In this document: one piece after another, positions 61,996-64,000 of the stretch
Position numbering within the stretch: the first letter of the stretch is position 1
Layout: the number at the start of each line of letters is the position of its first letter
Source: Legionella londiniensis
Lineage (GTDB): Bacteria > Pseudomonadota > Gammaproteobacteria > Legionellales > Legionellaceae
DNA: 64,000 bases
Assembly (NCBI RefSeq): GCF_001467825.1
Contig: NZ_LNYK01000026.1
Span: 1 to 64,000, forward strand
Direction of reading: 5' to 3'
Made by a program: the position numbers and the translations under genes
Notes under the pieces: generated by a model
Databases searched by the model: none
The model's input: the letters and a program-made list of their open reading frames with translations, nothing else
What the model was told of the DNA's origin: nothing

Positions 61996-63093
61996 ATGAA
62001 ACTCAAGGCCGCCTTTATATTCATTCTTTCATTCAATTTAAGTCTCTCTTTTGCCTGTACGAATATCTTAATCAAGGCAAAGGATGGCGCTGTTGTTATT
62101 GGACGCACTTTGGAATTTGGCCCGCCGCTTGACAGTGAAATCATCACGTCCCCAAAAGGACGAAAGTTTACGAATAAAGCTTTAAATGGCCAGGAAAGTC
62201 AATCATGGACTGCAAAATATGGCTATGTGTATTTAAATTTCTTCCATCAGGATCATGCTGTTGACGGCATGAATGAAAAAGGGCTTTCCATGGGGTTTCT
62301 CTATTTGCCGGGTTTTACAGACTATCCCGAAGCCACAAATGAGAACGTCAAACAAGGCATCCCCTATTACCAACTGGGGGACTGGATTTTAAGTCAGTTT
62401 GAAACGGTAGAGGAAGTCAAGGCAAAATTAAGCAGGCTGATTGTATTTGGCCAGGATTTGGATGTGCCTCAGCAAGGAAAAGTAACTTTTCCGGTTCATG
62501 TAATTGTTAATGATTCCAAAGGCAAAAGTATTGTTATCGAGTTTAACAAAAAAGACATGCAAGTATACGATAACCCACTTGGAATCTTGACAAACGCCCC
62601 TACTTTTGACTGGCATATCAATAACTTGAAAAATTACACCAATTTAAGTCCTTATGCTGTTGAACCAATCAAAGAGGATGGAATTACATACAGCGCAACC
62701 AGCCAGGGCGCCGGCATGTTCGGCCTGCCAGGAGACAGTACATCCCCTTCGCGATTCGTGAAAATGGCTTTTTTACAGACAACGGCTTTACCTGTAGAAA
62801 ATGCTGAAAAAGCTGTGGTTTTAGCCCATCACATCATTGAAAATGTATTTATACCAAACGGGATGGTGCGCAATCCCAAGGGATCTGCTGGAACAGAAAC
62901 AACGCAGTGGACAGTGTTTAAAGACTTAAAGAATGCCAAGCTCTATTTTAAAAGCTATGACTACCCCATGCTGCAGTCAATTGATCTTAAAAAACTGGAT
63001 TTAGGTGAAAATGCCCGTGTGCTGAGATTGCCGGTTAACCATCAAGCCGAACTCTCAAAAGATGTTACTGAGATTATTGCCGGGAAAGCGTAA
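61996..63093 (+). CDS. Exported choloylglycine-hydrolase-family (Ntn) amidase
   Basis: A 365-residue protein of the linear amide C-N hydrolase family (bile-salt hydrolase, penicillin V acylase, acyl-homoserine-lactone acylase-like). A signal peptide ends exactly at LSFA, leaving C21 (CTNILIKAKDG) as the N-terminal nucleophile. Further family marks are GRTLEFG (the catalytic-site Arg), VDGMNEKGLSMGFLYLP and the Asn/Arg-containing central blocks. The export and the exposed N-terminal Cys indicate maturation by signal peptidase. Its natural substrate cannot be decided from sequence. Confidence 0.88.
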   Translation: MKLKAAFIFILSFNLSLSFACTNILIKAKDGAVVIGRTLEFGPPLDSEIITSPKGRKFTNKALNGQESQSWTAKYGYVYLNFFHQDHAVDGMNEKGLSMGFLYLPGFTDYPEATNENVKQGIPYYQLGDWILSQFETVEEVKAKLSRLIVFGQDLDVPQQGKVTFPVHVIVNDSKGKSIVIEFNKKDMQVYDNPLGILTNAPTFDWHINNLKNYTNLSPYAVEPIKEDGITYSATSQGAGMFGLPGDSTSPSRFVKMAFLQTTALPVENAEKAVVLAHHIIENVFIPNGMVRNPKGSAGTETTQWTVFKDLKNAKLYFKSYDYPMLQSIDLKKLDLGENARVLRLPVNHQAELSKDVTEIIAGKA

Positions 63094-63110
63094 ACCCAAA
63101 CCGGCAAGCT

Positions 63111-64000
63111 TCAGCTTTTTGCCATGGTTTCTACGGGTTGGTCTTTATCATGCATAGTTATAAGCATCTGGCTTTGAGCCTTACTCATCAAGGCATCAAA
63201 ATCGACGAGATTACGCGTTAAATTCTCAGGCGAATTCAGGATTAGCCGCGCAAAGCAAGTCGCAAAAAGCAACCGCCTGAGCTCCGATAGCGTGCCCTGG
63301 AATTGCGCAACCTCTTTTTTTAAAGCTAAATCGGCGCTTAAATCCGAAACGAGGCTTTCTGCTGCCTTTGCCAAAGCAGAAAAGCGTTCATTGGTTTCAT
63401 CTCGCAGCCTGGAAATATAGGTATAACGATTCACTGGCAAGTTTTTTTCTTCCCGCAGTTCCTGCGCTTTCTTTTTGAGAAAACGATAAGTCAGCAATTG
63501 GTGAAAAAAATAAAGCTTGCGCCCGTAACGATAGGAATCAAACAAAAAATAATCCGCAGATAGAATAATAGCAACTCCGATTAAGGTGCAGATTGCCCTG
63601 TTTAACACCATCTCGACCGGACCTTCTGCTGTTATTTCTTCAACTGTTAGCGCAGTGAGCAGAAATACAAAAAAAGTGGTAAAAAAAACTTTGATGTCAT
63701 ATCGATTCGAGTTCATGCCGGAAACAACCATCAAAATTGCAGATCCAATCAACAAAACGGGAATCAAGCGATAATTTATTTGCACAAGATAAAGTACTGG
63801 CATCATTAAAACGAGAGCAAGCATAGTGCCTTTGATTCGCCGAATCGAGCGCTTGACAATCAAACCGGGCTGAATACCCGCACATATCACCATCACCGAA
63901 AGAAACACCCATCTTTTATGGGGGATTGTTGAAAATAAAAAGACACAAAGCGCCATGATGTACATAAGCGCCAAATGCGTGAACCTCGCATATTCTAGTT
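63111..64000 (-). CDS. FUSC-type inner-membrane protein, 5' end beyond window
   Basis: At least 295 residues. The open frame runs off the right edge without a stop (THLALMYIMALCVFLF and beyond), so the start lies outside. About six membrane segments are visible (ALMYIMALCVFLF, RWVFLSVMVICAGIQPGLIV, GTMLALVLMMPVLYLV, LIPVLLIGSAILMVV, VFFTTFFVFLLTALTV, AICTLIGVAIILSADYFLF). A cytoplasmic helical tail follows. The RRIKGTMLA motif is typical of the FUSC family (fusaric-acid-resistance/YccS-like, aromatic acid efflux). Transported compounds are unknown. Confidence 0.82.
   Translation of the reverse strand, partial: LEYARFTHLALMYIMALCVFLFSTIPHKRWVFLSVMVICAGIQPGLIVKRSIRRIKGTMLALVLMMPVLYLVQINYRLIPVLLIGSAILMVVSGMNSNRYDIKVFFTTFFVFLLTALTVEEITAEGPVEMVLNRAICTLIGVAIILSADYFLFDSYRYGRKLYFFHQLLTYRFLKKKAQELREEKNLPVNRYTYISRLRDETNERFSALAKAAESLVSDLSADLALKKEVAQFQGTLSELRRLLFATCFARLILNSPENLTRNLVDFDALMSKAQSQMLITMHDKDQPVETMAKS

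Overview
The window looks like a chromosomal segment from a Legionella-type gammaproteobacterium. Diagnostic features are an enhA-enhB-enhC locus, a LetA-type response regulator directly before uvrC, phenylalanine hydroxylase next to bioC/comF, a class I PHB synthase, and several large proteins that look like Dot/Icm (type IVB) effectors: ankyrin repeats, a papain-like triad, lipase motifs. The sequence appears only moderately AT-rich. Species cannot be named from the sequence alone.

Layout. 0-0.5 kb: decayed mobile or toxin-antitoxin DNA (hipA 3' remnant, IS3-type transposase remnant). 0.6-1.5 kb: rpsT and a heat-shock Hsp20 gene sharing a terminator. 1.5-9 kb (minus strand): enhABC followed closely by a catabolic acetolactate synthase and a divergent acetolactate decarboxylase. 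9-14.3 kb: uvrC, letA, phhA, bioC and divergent comF. 14.3-25 kb: a run of four probable secreted effectors, interrupted by rdgB and a TPR-methyltransferase fusion. 25-32.3 kb: housekeeping and metabolism (algC, dut, coaBC, radC, phaC, zinc alcohol dehydrogenase). 32.2-38.9 kb: a signalling and envelope block (GGDEF-EAL protein, orphan pseudopilin, sensor adenylate/guanylate cyclase, predicted outer-membrane barrel). 38.9-42.3 kb: small lipoprotein, class 3 lipase, exported amidase.

42.5-52.3 kb is an accessory region next to tRNA-Pro(GGG): a type I restriction-modification operon read from right to left. The order is half-size S subunit, HsdM, full HsdS, frameshifted DUF2188-like gene, AlbA_2 protein with an apparent internal deletion, HsdR, and a YgjP-like metallopeptidase. 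An IS256-type transposase remnant lies between its promoter and the tRNA. 52.5-56.4 kb: a Trp-rich small protein, then gcdH with a fused 2-oxoacid dehydrogenase E1, suggesting a 2-oxoadipate to crotonyl-CoA route. 56.5-64 kb: a small lipoprotein, a degenerate GGDEF/EAL protein, a two-gene operon (methyltransferase plus membrane-anchored JmjC/cupin protein), queF, an exported choloylglycine-hydrolase-like enzyme, and a FUSC-type membrane protein running off the right edge.

No CRISPR array, rRNA or intact insertion sequence was seen. The least explained items are the methyltransferase/JmjC pair at 58.8-60.7 kb, the unrecognised effector candidates at 14.4-25 kb, and the partly decayed restriction operon with two kinds of S subunit.
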